A model generated the notes under the pieces. It was given only the letters and a program-made list of their open reading frames with translations. It searched no databases and was not told the origin of the DNA. A stretch of 64,000 nucleotides of DNA, from assembly GCA_036245805.1 (NCBI GenBank), contig BTRK01000002.1, positions 16,795,067 through 16,859,066 on the forward strand, written 5' to 3'. The translations under genes and the position numbers were made by a program. Each line of letters starts with the position of its first letter. The first letter of the stretch is position 1. Origin of the DNA: Pristionchus mayeri. Its lineage: Eukaryota; Nematoda; Chromadorea; Rhabditida; Neodiplogasteridae. This document shows, one piece after another, positions 37,000 to 50,100 of the stretch.

Positions 37000-38700
37000 C
37001 TCCTCTGCAGCCGCCTTGTTGAGGAGCGATAGCCAGAGAGACGTGTTGTCTGCCAAGGCGAAGGAGGGCGAGCGGTGGGGAGAAGGAGCTATAGAAGAAC
37101 CGGAGATCAGCCGGGGTACGGTAGCACAATCGCGAAATAAAAAAGAGACGAAGAAATGGGTGCATTGTGTGCAGAGATCAACGGGCGATCGGGCAGAGGC
37201 CAATTACTAAGGCCGAAATTGGTATGAGGGCAAAGAGAGGCTGATTGGAAAGAAGGGAGAAGAAAGTGGAGGAATTTCGATAGGAGAGAGATCCAGGAGG
37301 ATGGATTAGAGGAAAGTGGATGAAATGAGAAACAGCCGGGGACTCGAGAGAAGGACAATTGATGGCTTTTGATAGGGGGCAGGACGAGGTCTCCGTTGAG
37401 GGGAAAGAAGGACGGAGGAGTACCATCAATGCCCTCCTTCTCTCTCGCGCTTTTCTATGGAAACTCATCGTGAATTCACGATATTGGAGTGAGAAGAACG
37501 AGCGATGAAAGGGTGGTGAAACTGCAGAATCCATGAGAGATCGTTTGCATCCTAATCAGCCAAATATAGAGTGGTTTGAAGCGAAGTCGTGAAAAATTCA
37601 CACTATTTTGCGCAAATCATAATTATTTTCGGACTTCGCCGTCCTGACCTCTATTCTTAGGCAAAAGTTCTCCTAAGAAAGGATTTCTCAAAGGTGATAA
37701 CGGGTAGTGGTCTCGTTATCGTAGATTATCCCATCAAGAAACCCTGATCGGATCCCCTAGCACGTGCTAAATAAGATCACGCTCGGCATTCTAACAACTT
37801 CCTTCTCGGAATACACTGATTGAGTCGGACAGAAGTGTTCAGCAGGGGGGAGAAAACACTTCTCGGGTAAACTCTTCGGAGAGAAGGCAGAGGAAGTTCG
37901 GAATCGTGGTAACAAGGGACGAAAGACTCGTCAATCAATCAAAAAAGAGAGCAAAAAGAGCGGGGGAAATGCTTGGAAACGGACGGCATCCATCATTGCA
38001 TCGAGAGGTGGAGCAGAGAGGGATCGAGGAGTGAGGAGGAGTGGTTATAGTGATTAGGACAATCAGTACCAATTCTTACTGATTTAACGCATGTGAAGAG
38101 AGCGCGGTTGAATTCTAGAATAACAGCAGGGCGTTTTCACTATTCCGAGCCTGGAGTAGGGAATGGATTGAGGATACCCGAGCATCCATGAAAAGCAAAT
38201 AAAAAGCAGCAGCGTCGGTCGAGGCATCTCCTGTGGGTAGGAAAAGAGGGGAAGAGAAACCAATATTGATACTGGAGGATGGCGAATGAATGCTTGTTCC
38301 GCTTATTGCTAATAATGTGTTAACGATCAGTGAAGGTTCCCAGGTTATTAAAATGTACCTAATTACTGATCTACTTCTATTTAGGAAAGTGGAACTAAAA
38401 GTAGGGCAAAATGTCGAGTTTCCATTCGTCATTCCTAATTGAGAACACTAGGGAATGCAAGGAAACGCAGGTGCACTTCAATAGATTCCGAAGGACCTCG
38501 ATGCAATGCAAGCCAGCGTGCATTTATGAGTGGCCAAATCGAATCTGCGCCTTCGCAGCCATGTCCTAATAAGGGCACGAACAAGCAAAAACGAGCCCTA
38601 ACTCGGATTTTCGGGGAAAAGACCACGAAAATGCATCGCGCTGTACTAATTCAGGACAACTCGCTCAGAAAAGGCCCTTAGCACCGGAAACAGGGCTGAG

Positions 38701-38708
38701 TGACGTCA
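38701..38708. promoter_or_regulatory. Perfect CRE palindrome TGACGTCA
   Basis: About 1.7 kb upstream of the pde-4 alternative exon 36953-36999. Confidence 0.5.
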
Positions 38709-39760
38709 GGAGTGGGGAAGAGGGGCAAGCAGCAAAGTGGTCGCTATTCAGAGAGTTCGCGAGGGTTGCACTGCAGGAAGGAAGCGAAGTTGAGAATAGA
38801 AGCAGACGTTTGGGCGAATGGAGAGAAGCATGGGGGATGCATTCATTAGACGACCATTGTCTTCATAAATCACTCATAATCAATGCAAGATGTTTGAGAG
38901 AGAGGAGAGGGAGAGAAAGAGGAGGAAATTATGGAGGAGTAGCTGGAAATCCCACGGTACGCCGCGCGAGAGAGGAAGGGCCTGGGAAGACGAAGGCACG
39001 CGCGAGGAATTGAGGGGATGGCGCTGGTTTCGCGCGGGCCCCCGAAAGATTCCGCGATGAATTATGACGATGGAATGGAGACAGAGCGGAAGGGAGTGAG
39101 ATACTGCCTGTAGGTTACTGGTCGACGACAATATTGCATCAAAGAGAGAGAATGAGGTGGTTTTCCGATTCCGAGCGCGCCTTCCACCTGTCGTACGGGG
39201 AAAGGAAAGACATGGGAAGAGGAAGAGATTTCCCTCTTCCGAGTTACGAAAAAAAGGAAGACGAGGGTGAAACAAAGGCGGAACAGAGGGAAGAAGTCTA
39301 TCGAGAGAAGAGAAGTGAAGGGAGAGAGGTCATAAGGATAATGCACTCCTCATAATATCCAATGGGAGTACGTCGGCGGGTCCTCGAAAGGACTGGCTTT
39401 TAGTCCGAGAGGAGAAGAGGAGGAGGAGGAAATTCAGCGAAGCAGGACTATGATTGAGCAGTCAGATGATAATCACCGCATTAGTAGGAATTCAGACTTC
39501 CGGCGTCTGATGGATCTTACGGGTGGGTCGATGAGATGGAAGACTTTGAAGGAAATGAACACTTGATCATGAATTGAACAGTCATTTGACGACGTGTTTC
39601 GAAATAGAAATTTAGACCAAGTGTCCATTTCCTCAAAAAAAAGGTAGCACCTTATCGGTATCAGATCGGAAGAAGAGACAGCGCGCTTCCTTCTTCTCGA
39701 GGGCCGGAATGGAACGAGAAAAAGGCGGACCTCCAGAAGGCGCGCTCTTGTCTCTCTCCG

Positions 39761-39788
39761 CTCTCTCACTTTCGCCCACTCTCTCGTC
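39761..39788. repeat. 28-bp dispersed CT-rich element, copy A
   Basis: Matches 42487-42514 at 26 of 28 positions (core CTCTCTCACTTTCGC then CTCTCTCGTC). A looser copy is at 36385-36410. Confidence 0.6.
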
Positions 39789-41492
39789 TCTTCGACGGAT
39801 TCTGGAGACGCTCTCAGGAAGTGGGCGGAGTCAGGGATGATCTGGGGGCTGAGTGGGAAAGGTAAAGCAGAAGAGAACGAAGAGTGAAGAAACGAAGTCC
39901 AGTCGATAGAAGAGCAAAACACACAGTGATATTATCAGGGGAGAGGATAGGCAAGTGATGAATGAGCATTGGAATGTAGAAGTCAGTCGTTGAGAGGGAG
40001 GAGGGGGGAGGGAGTTGGGAGGGGTAATCAGCACCTTTGACATTTCTTTACTCGCCCACCAAAATAGCGTCCGAGAGATCTTATCTGTCCGAAATATGGG
40101 AACGACGTCGGCAGTTGTTCCCGTCTCTCCCAATTTCCCATTTGACTCCAAGTTTGTTAGATTCGTGCCCAGATTGTTCCTGATCTTTCCACAAGGACAA
40201 AAATCGAATTCTTTAAACGATATTTTCGCATTCATTTTAAAGTCCTCCTCCTTGGGTCCTTAGCAATGTTGAGTAAGTAGTTTTAAATGCTGGTAGTGAT
40301 CGATGGACTGGTCGAGAGAATAACAACGGAGAGACTAGACAGAAGACGAATCGCATACGGGAAATGAGCGAGAGGCTAAGCGTTCGCTAGTAAAGAGAGA
40401 GAAATAGAGAAAATAGATTCACTCGTCGTCGAAGGCACAGATTCGGAGCTGATTCCGCTCTCTCTGCCTCTCCCTCCTTCTCTCACGAACAACAATTTAG
40501 TGATGCTGACTGCCATCAGAGAGCATTGTTCTCCTCCTCTTCGCCTTCTTCAAACTCGGCGAGGGGATGAAATCCTCCCAGACAGTGCCAGACACACAAA
40601 ACAACCATGTGAGGAGGAGGAACCGGCGGCCGAATTAGAACCGAGATTCGGGGGGAAGAATGAGGGAAAGGGAGATGAGAAGGGGAAACGCGCTCTGCAC
40701 TAGAATATGAGCAGCTTCTCATCATCACTAAATAGGTTAGGGAGGAGACTCGAATGAATTGCGTGACCTTCTAACCCCACGGTAATCTACGACACTCATT
40801 TCCTGGGCGAGACTGGGGGAAGTGCGCAGGAATAAAAGAGGAAGGAGAGAGAGAGTGGGTGGACTGGGGAAGCCAACTCGGATATTATGGACGGTGAAGT
40901 GCGCCCCTAAGCGATTCCGTCGTGTCTTTCGTGTCTCCCCTCCCTCTCGACCCTTCCTTCTACTCCTTCCCCTTACTCTTCCCTGCACTATCTCTAGGCG
41001 TCTGTGGTAATTTGATTCGAGTTGAAATGGAGCAGTCTCTCTCTCTCTCTTCCTCTGGTGCCAAGTGCGCCCCCTTTTTTTGGGGGAGAAGTGGAAAGAG
41101 AGAGAGGAACGAGAAGGGACGAAACTGTCAGGGAGATTGATGAGATGGGGTCGGCAATGAAGCGGGAACCTTGCACTTACTGCCCCAGTTGCCTCAACGA
41201 GGAAATGGTCGCATGATCAGGGAAGGGAACTCGCTCAAAATAATCCCGACGGCACCTCATTTTCGCTCGTTCTCTCTCTCTCTTTTTGCTCGTCTTCTCT
41301 CGGCCCGGAATAGTGCCTAATAACAAATATATTTTGAAGAGTTGTGGTGCCATCGTTCGGATTGGAGAACACGCAAAGCAGAAGGAGTTGAGATGAATGA
41401 GCAAAGGAGGAGAAGAAGGCAAACATGACAATGAAAAGACCAGTCCATCGATCGATTCCTAGTTCTTATTTTTTTAATGTTAAAATACGTAC

Positions 41493-42033
41493 CAATCCGG
41501 CTGGTAGTAGCTGGCCCATGGCCGCAGACGGAAGTGGTTTCTATAAACAAATTTTGTTTAAAATTTTTATTTTATTAAAAAATATTTTAAATGTTACCGT
41601 CGTGAGACGCTGCTGTAGTTCGCGTGCATCGCCAGACGAGACAGCCTGAGAAGATAATTTATTTTCGGAATTAGACACAAGGAATTTTACCCAGATAAGA
41701 AGTCAACTCAGCGCCAACTCCTTTCATGAACATGCAGAAAATATCTATCTATATCTGCTTTTGGATACTTTTATCTACAAGTTGGAAAAGCATACAATTG
41801 TTTGTCTTCGCATGCTCCATTTTTTTGTTCAGAGCTATTAGATGCGTTAGGAAACACTACGGGATCACCATATGCTTCTAGATCTATCATACCCAATCGA
41901 TACCGTACCCCTCAATATAGTACCCGTCCGTCTCGGCCTCTTCAGGCGGCGGCGATGGGAAGGGCGAGGGCCACGAAGTATCCGTTGAGGACGCGATGGT
42001 TACGGTAGAAGCACGAGCACTGGCGATCGACAA
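41493..42033 (-). CDS. pde-4: Three N-terminal pde-4 exons (partial; start not found)
   Basis: Exons 41909-42033, 41598-41645 and 41493-41540 join in one open frame: Ser/Pro-rich (SPFPSPPPEEAETDGYYIEG), then LSRLAMHANYSSVSRR, then NHFRLRPWASYYQPD. The last donor has phase 2. It fits the acceptor at 35427-35429 of the short long-form exon (giving CDAPGPPG…RRESFLYR), which mirrors how mammalian long PDE4 N-termini join the common RRESFLYR exon. Joining straight to UCR1 would make a stop, so it is excluded. No ATG lies in these exons, so a further 5' exon must exist. Donors are gtacgg and gtaaca. Confidence 0.6.
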
Positions 42034-42486
42034 CTGCAATTGATCGACTGAAATCCATCTGACTGTGATGCATCATTTGCACATCAAAGGAGGCACTATG
42101 TGTTTCGAGAAATCTCTTGTTTCCGATTTGTGGGCAAATAAAATCAAAACATTTCATCCACGCTATAATAGCTTATTCCCTAGAATTTTTTCGCTCAAAG
42201 GCGAGAGAAAATGCCATCCGCAATCTATAGATACTGATGTTAATTATCCAGTGTTTCTTGCATTCCAATTCTTCAGTCAGCCAATCAAAGGATGGTCTCA
42301 CTCAATCTCTCGTCCTCTCCACTCCTTGACTTCTTCTCTCGTCACCGCTCCAATATCTCCGATCCTCCTGTACAATATCACTGGATTGGCAATCAAGAGA
42401 TGGGAGCAAATATCACACGAGAGACTCGAGACGACGCCAATAATAGCGTCAAAATGACCACCCAAAGGGCCGCGGAGAATGGCACA

Positions 42487-42514
42487 CTCTCTCACTTTCG
42501 CACGCTCTCTCGTC
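42487..42514. repeat. 28-bp dispersed CT-rich element, copy B
   Basis: Partner of 39761-39788. It lies upstream of the 5'-most pde-4 exons found. Confidence 0.6.
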
Positions 42515-43000
42515 GTGCAGGACGGAAAGAGGTCGGAATCGCGCAGGAAATGAGATTTTTGAAGAGACGCAGATATTGGAAATCAGAAGAAGAAGAAGAT
42601 CTGTGTGGGGGAGAGACCGAAATGTCTTCGCTCTCCCGATTTGGACGAGGGGAACGAGGAATGGAACGGGGGGAGGTGGAATAGGAGAAATGAATGAGTG
42701 TAGGCGAATTTGACCATAGTCGAAGAGGCAGAACGAGGAGAAGGTGTCCAGAATATCACATTAATAGGAAATGTGGAGAGAGAGGGAGGGCGAGTGGAGA
42801 TCACTTCGTGAGAAAGACACATTAATCAACGACCACTGCAGCGAACCGCCTTTTGGTCCTCGGACTGAGCAGAAAATGAGTCAGGAGTGACACATTAGGA
42901 AGCAGTACCATAACCCGGAAAACTAGAGTTGGGTCAGAGGCGCGGGCGGATGTTCCCGCGCGTGAAATCGGAGTAGGTGAGGCAGCGTGACCCGGGGGAG

Positions 43001-43008
43001 TGACGTCA
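43001..43008. promoter_or_regulatory. Perfect CRE palindrome TGACGTCA
   Basis: About 1 kb upstream of the most 5' pde-4 exon group found (41493-42033). Confidence 0.5.
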
Positions 43009-44102
43009 GAGTGCGGGCGCTTCTCCCACCCTCTCACCCCGATCGAATTACACCCATCACGACACTGAGCCTTCCCCTGCTGACTCACACGCGTCACATC
43101 TGCAGAAAACACATGAGAAATGCTTAAGGAATGAATACAATGGCACTGCCACTTTAAGCATTTTTTAGTCGACAACTGCGGCAGGAGGAGCTTCGAATCG
43201 CGCATGAAGACTAGTGACTTAAAATGGCTGTATGTTATGCAATGCATTATCACGCGCGTATATTGAGCTAATCTGCTCAAGCAATCAGGCTGATAAGGTT
43301 ACAGTAGGCTACAGTACCTTCATTAACGCTCCCCGAACGAAAAAAATGTGATTAGAGAAAGATGATGAGGTGCCATTCAGTATAAACGAAGCAGCGAACT
43401 AATGACGCAGCAGTTGGAGCGGGGCCATCCAGTGGACGACAATAAAAGTGAGTCGTATGATGTGATCGATGGATCTTCAGGTGAAAACACCGCGAACGCT
43501 GAATGATCCTTAGACTGGATGAACCAATTATTATAACATCAATAATCGTACGATAATTACTATGGCTGAAGGGCTTCGCAGTTTCCGGGGTTTCGCGTGC
43601 ATAAGCCTGATCATAAGCCATAAGTCTGGTGGCTGATCGTTAGGGATCACTTCAACGATAAGACTCCTTCGGCACGATATTCAGTTCGCATGGTCCTTAG
43701 ATCTACATATCCGCCGAGAGGAACTAAGGAGATGCAAGGTCGAATGATCGTCCCTAGTGACGTCGAGGAAATAGGAAGAAAACGAATGACTGAATCCGAG
43801 CAGAGACGGATAACACGCACGAATTGTGGTGAGAATTCCTCCCATCCATCCTCACCCCAATATTATTCCCACCTAGAGTGTCCTGCTGGGAATTATGCCC
43901 GGCGCGACAAAGCTTCTTTTTCATATTTTCCTTTTCGCCATCCCTTTTGGCACCAGATTATGGAATCTGTACACGTTTCGGAATGAGAGGAGAGAGAGGG
44001 GAGTGGAGGGATGCAGAGGGAATCGCGTAGATGGACGGCAGCTGTGTAATTGGACGAGAGGAGGAACCGAAAGACGGGCGAATAAATCTCGCAACTCGTC
44101 AC

Positions 44103-44110
44103 TGACGTCA
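44103..44110. promoter_or_regulatory. Perfect CRE palindrome TGACGTCA
   Basis: About 2 kb upstream of the 41493-42033 exon group. Confidence 0.5.
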
Positions 44111-47100
44111 GGCGGTCACACGGAATGAGGCTCATTACGACGATCAACGAGAAAACTAACTGTGAGGAGAAGGAAGTAGATCAAAATCAGACAGACAAAG
44201 ACTACATTCAGGGACGGACAATTCCTAGATAAGGCTGCAAAAACGATTGTCAATTTCGGAAAGGCGGAGTGGAAAGAAGGGAGAGCGAAAGAAAAGCGGT
44301 TGTAATTATCGTAGTTGTTCATGCGCGAACGCTAACAAGGAGAAGAAGTTGAAGAGGAAAAACGAAGAAGACGCGGAAAACCTCACAAATACTCGCACGT
44401 TCGCGCTCGTTTTGCTCGGGATTCCTCAGTTTGCAAGCGTTCGGAGCAGAGTGAGGAAGGAGAAGGCGGAGGAGGATGATATGATCACATCTTAAGCTGA
44501 GTTTATCCCCTGATCATCGGCTAATCCCCTGTGGTGTGGAAGGAATCACTCTGGCTTCCACTCTCCTCCCTCGTAACCACGGATTGATAGATCAACTCTC
44601 TCTCTCTTCACTTCATTTATCTTTTTCTCTCTTGGATGGGAGGAGAAGAAGAGACCGAGAGGACGATGGTCAAGGGGAGAATTGAAATGAGAGAACAGGG
44701 GAAAACGATGATAAATAGCCAGCAATGGTTAGCGAAATTCTAATTATCATCTTTGCTTCGCACTTAATGAAGTAGAGATGAAAATTCGGGAAATCATCTC
44801 TAAATGAGACTACATTCTCACCTCTCGCCCGATGAAGGAAATGAGAGAATACTATTCGACATTTAACAAGAAGGCGGAGGGAATGACCTCAACGGGTGCG
44901 AGAAATGAGTAATCCTTCGTCGTCACGGACAGAAAACCGAGGCTTCTTCTCATTATTCATAGTGTTGTTGCTTTTCCACTTTCCCCGTCTAGGGATTGGC
45001 TTCAGATCGAGTGCAGAAACAATGATTCGGCCACTCTCGTGTCTACCCAATCTCTGACGAGACATACAAAATGGGAGAGTATGGAAAACATATGAGTAGA
45101 TCTTTGCCCAATCCGACGTTGGGCCTGTCATAAGAAAATATGCGCCTTCTCGTATCCGGAAAAAGGGTTCGTGGAATAGGAAAGAAGGTGTTCCGAGTTC
45201 GGAGTACCCGTTCAGAAGACTGGAAAATAACCGGAAAGAAGGGCATGATGTCTAAGATTGATCAGAGTTAAGAGTTATAGAAAATGAAGAGAACGCTGCA
45301 TTCATTCAACATTCTTGCTCCTCGTGAGGAGTGAGGAGACGCGGTGATTGGACTGTTGACCGGAGAACGAAGGAAGGAAGAAGAAGGAAGTAGAGGAAGA
45401 AGAAAGGAAGGGAAAGGCGCCGAATCAACGAGTTACGATAACTTGTGACTGTCGCTTGTGACTAGAGCAGATATGCACAAAGAGGGAAGTTGTGAAAGTG
45501 CATGCAGGGGAAAACACGTATTCTGGAACCAAATAGGTTATTGAAGGGGCCGAATTCGATAAGAGGACCGGCTAATGGCTGAAAAGAGGCGGAAGACCAC
45601 GCGACAACAACAGTCTCTCGACCATAATCCCATTCGGGACGAGCCACTGTTTTCGGGATCAACGACGCAACCCTAAGCGAATTTTCAAGCAACACGATGC
45701 TCCCGAATCAGCGCAATATCTCGCCTCTCTCTAGCTCCCTCCGTCTCTTCGAATCGCATTGTCTCTCTCGATCGCGCTGCTTCTCTGGCGTCTCTTCGGC
45801 GGGATTTGATCTCTCTCTGGTGGCTCTCACGCAGCTTTTTCAAGTAGCCATGGCGAATCTCCCCCGCTTTGTACTGGGTGGTCAGCGAGCGAATGAAGAC
45901 CAGAAGAGCAAGGAGTACTCTGACTGATTTACCCTGTTGGGCAGGAATGTATGAAATGTATGAAGCAAGCATAAGACTGTGGCAGGTGAAATTGTATCCT
46001 ACACGAAGATACTTTGAAGGAAATTCTTCTAGGTATCAGTATGGAATATTTCATGCTTTACTCTAGCGAGAATCTAGGCTGAAACATCGTCGTGAACAGG
46101 GTCAGCATAAAGAGAGAGACTAGATGAAATTGGCAAGATTAGAGGGGGACTCAGACGATGCTCAGGAGGGATTTGCCCAATTATCAGCCCACCTACACAT
46201 GGGACGTCATCGAGGGAAGACCTAAAAAGTTTGCTATCACACTGGACGAGGTGACGAGATGAAAGATTCAATGAAGTGAGCACGAAAAGTGAGATAAATC
46301 ACGTGGTGAAGAATAACAATCGAGACAATCAAAATATTTGCCCGCATTCTTCAACTCGAAAATTTGCAGGATTTGCGCTCAAAGCATCTGAAAAAGAGTG
46401 AGAAGAGAGAAAAGAAGAGGGGGGAGCAATGTGTTTTGCGATGGATGGCAAATCAGCTAACAGTCCTCCTCCTCCTTCTCCTCTCCTTCTCTCTCCCTCC
46501 TTCCTCCTAGCGTCAAAATACATAAATCATTTGATAAATAAAGGTTGCCCAGGCGGCAGATTGAAATGGGCGACGACGGGGAATGACCAGAGGGGAAAGG
46601 AGAATTTCCGCCAGACCGCCATGGAGAGGACAACGAATACAGAAGACGTCGCTTACGCTCGGGGAATCAGGAGACACGGATTTGTGGGGGAGGACTGAAG
46701 AGGCAGCAGAAGGAGGAGAACAGGAAAGTGAATCTCTCCTTAACCTTCTGCTCTCCTCTCCTCTCGTCGGGAGTCGAATCAGGCATGTCCGATCTGTCTC
46801 TCTCTCTCGACTGGGAACAATTACGAGGAGGAGAAGGGGCAAAACACTCGGGCGGAAAGGCACTTTGTGATGAGAGAGGAGGGGGGAAGACCACTGGGAG
46901 GAGACTCACGATGGCGGATACAAACACTAGAGATGGACGAGAAAAGACGGTCGGAGGACCGAGAGAGAATACGACGGAGAGATTCAAAGATGAGACTCTT
47001 CAGCGCGTTTTCCTAGTTTTCAAACCAGCGAAAAATGAGAAAAAATGCTGAAAAGAGCGAACTTGTCGGCTATTCCAGAGTCTTTCGAAGGAACATTGAA

Positions 47101-50100
47101 AGTTGCATGGCGGACGGCAGTCAAACTCGAATTTAGGGTGCATTGAATGGGAGGAGAAGGAGGATTGGTCCTAAGTGATCTCGAGAAGGTGGTACGAGTC
47201 AAAAGAGTAGGAGCAGACAAAAGAGAGCAACGCCTGCCCGAGGGCAATTTAGACCCTCTTTGAAATTCAAAAATGGTGACTAGAGATAATGAGATAGGCG
47301 GAGGGGGGTGGGGAAGAGGTAGAGGGGGCGGACGGAATTCCGGAGTGGAACGAGATGATGATGAAGAGGAGGAGGAGGAAGGATGAGGAGTGAATCGGGT
47401 GGGAGAACCATTGCAGGGGTGGAGCAGGATGAGATAGAGGATGGTCGACCAGATTCAAGAATTGTTTGGGAAAGAGAGCACTTTGTCACAATTTGCACAA
47501 CGGAATCAACTCAATGCTCAAATAATGACGTGTTCATTTCATGAATATTCTTCTTCTATCTCATCAGTCCTCCGTGATTCTCGTGAGAGAGGACTAGGCC
47601 TTGCAGAGTAATCTCGAGCAGTGGAGTCGTTTCGAATTTCATTCCTTCCTTCAAAAATTATGACCCCAGTTGGCGCATGACTTCATCTCTCCGCCCAGTT
47701 TTCATTAGTGAGCGAAGAATGGAGAGGCGGACTTCGAGTGCTGAAGAAGCGTGAAATAAAGGTGATCAGACCAAGCTCTTGACTCGAATGCCCTGTACAA
47801 CAACACTAGGAGTCTCTCTGCCTCTCCCTCAGGCTGAAATCGGATCGGCTGCTCAACGCGCGGGATAATGGTTGCCAAACAATCTCGGAGTGCCGCCAGG
47901 AAAGGACAGAGAGTGGAATGGAGATGCAGTCAAAACAATCGACTCACAGAGCGATCGAAATGGTTGCAGAAACAAATGGTGACTGGATATCAAGAGACTG
48001 ATGCTTTTAGTAGGTGATAATGAAAGAACTGGAATGCAAAACAGTTAATATATTCGAGAAAAATAAGACAAAACCTTGTAAAAAGAGGACTTGTCGAGTG
48101 GGAGACCGTGGGGGAATCTCGGTGTTTTCGCCGTGTAACCTGCCATTAGCCACGACGATGATTATGGGATGGGATGGTAGTCAAGCTGAGGGGTAGGCAG
48201 AGAGAGACGCACGAGATGACAGAAGTAGAGGAGTCTGCGGAGCCTTACCTAACTGAGGAATAGGAATGGGAGCAGGTGCTTCCTCGCCTTGTCTTTTTAT
48301 AGCGACCACAACGTCAGCCAGACGGGGCAGGAGGGTGGCTGTCAGGTTGCATTAGAAATACCCGATAGAAGGCACTCATTCCTAACAATGACACGATAGA
48401 ATCTACAGACGGAGAATGATGGAACTGGAAAACAGGAGTCTGCCCCGACTTACATTGGGAACGGATTGAATTTCGAGAACAAAAGTGCGTGAGAAGACAG
48501 GCTAAGAGGAAGTTTTCACGAAGCGCACGTTATTCTCGACTTCACATCTGACCGTAGCACGAAAACATGGGAAAGAACCCCCGTTTTAGAGCCCGTCGGG
48601 GGATAGATGGAGGCAGAGGGAGAGGGGGGATACGGTTTATAACTGCATCTAGACATTATCATCATTTCCTTTGAGTAATTATGAGCACGTGTTCGCAGGG
48701 AGATAGAAAGGAAAAGGGAGATCGCTGAATGTAGAGACAACAGTCAGAACGAAGCTACACATTGCCAATTGCCACTGAACAAAAGACAAACAGCAAGGCC
48801 GCTTGTTGTATTTAGGGCAGGGAGGAGGACAGATAGGTCGGTGAACGAATGGATCGTTGGCAGAAGAAAAGCTGTACTTTGGGGATTGCCACGGAGCGAC
48901 GTGAACATACGATATTCATAGCTCGTTGCGCAATGGGCGGAAGTGAGAACAGGCTGAAGGGAGATGGTGAGAATAGTTGGGATTCGAGTATGATGAGGAA
49001 TATCTTGCAGCTACAGCACAGTAAACAGTCGAATGAGAGGAAGAGAAGGGAATGAGCGGGTGTCGGACCGGAAAAGAGGATGAGAATACGAGGAGAGATG
49101 AGGATTTGCTCACCACCATCCATCTGACTATTTCGGGAAAACTGTTCGAGGCTACTGGTTAAATATCGTGAATTCTGGGAAAATCAGCGGGCGTGGAATG
49201 GGGAGAGAAACAAGGGGTCTGTTGAGCATGAAAGGAGTGGGGGGAATTGGATTAGGGGATGAAGGACAGAGGGTGTGGAGCGGAGTAGAAATTGAGTAGT
49301 CAGTGGGTTTGGAACTCAGTGGAGTAGAACGGTTGCAATCAGATAAAGAAGGTCGATTTTCTAAGAAGTCCTAGACAGATATTGGTAAATGTTCAGGGAT
49401 CCAAAGGTATTCTCGTTTGTTTCACTCCGAGCCAGGAATCTATCGCATCTGGAGAGCATTTATTGCATTTTTTTTATTGATTCGACCTTTTTTACTACTT
49501 AATTTCACGTTCCCACATGCCTTCGATCAGGTACTTTACCCGATTTCTTCTCTTAGAGACTCCATGTGAAGCCTGCACAAAAGGAGAAAAGACTGCCGTC
49601 ATTAATACGGCCATGATCCCTCTTCCAAGTGTTCCTCTTCTCTCCTCGCATCTGTCCGGGATTTCCATTGAAATGACTGGGAGTGCCAGTCAGACTACAT
49701 CCATTATGGGTAGGATACCTTCTTCAATGAGGGATGCACCTGTATACCTCTTTTTCTTTAAATTCCTCCTCCTCTTCGGAGTTTAAACCATTGCAGAGTG
49801 ATTACACTTGTGAAATATTTCAATTGAAATTAAATTGCACTATGTCGGTTGAGAACCAAAAAACGTTACCCTTCTCATGTTTACAGTAGGTTCCCAAAGT
49901 GTAAAAAATGCTTCTGTGAAAGTCCTGCAGAAGAATCCATTTTTTTTGTCCTCATCCGGTGGGTTCTCATCTGACGGTTCTCATCCGGTGTAGTGCCAAT
50001 TAAATTCTACATTTTGAATGAGTATACATGCTAGCGATCATGAACCCCTCTCTTTCTCGGATGTTCCCATTTTCTCTTCCTCCTTTCTTCTCTGCGATCT

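Noticed and set aside
45685..45972. Minus-strand frame with charged sequence (EIRHGYLKKLRESHQREIK)
   Set aside because: It sits in GAGAGA-rich DNA that yields Arg/Glu-rich frames by composition. No clear acceptor or partner exon was found.
48249..48305. CTATAAAAAG followed by a gtaagg donor on the minus strand, a possible first exon of pde-4
   Set aside because: No ATG in the exon, and every frame joining to 41909-42033 either stops or gains no start. Kept only as a remark.
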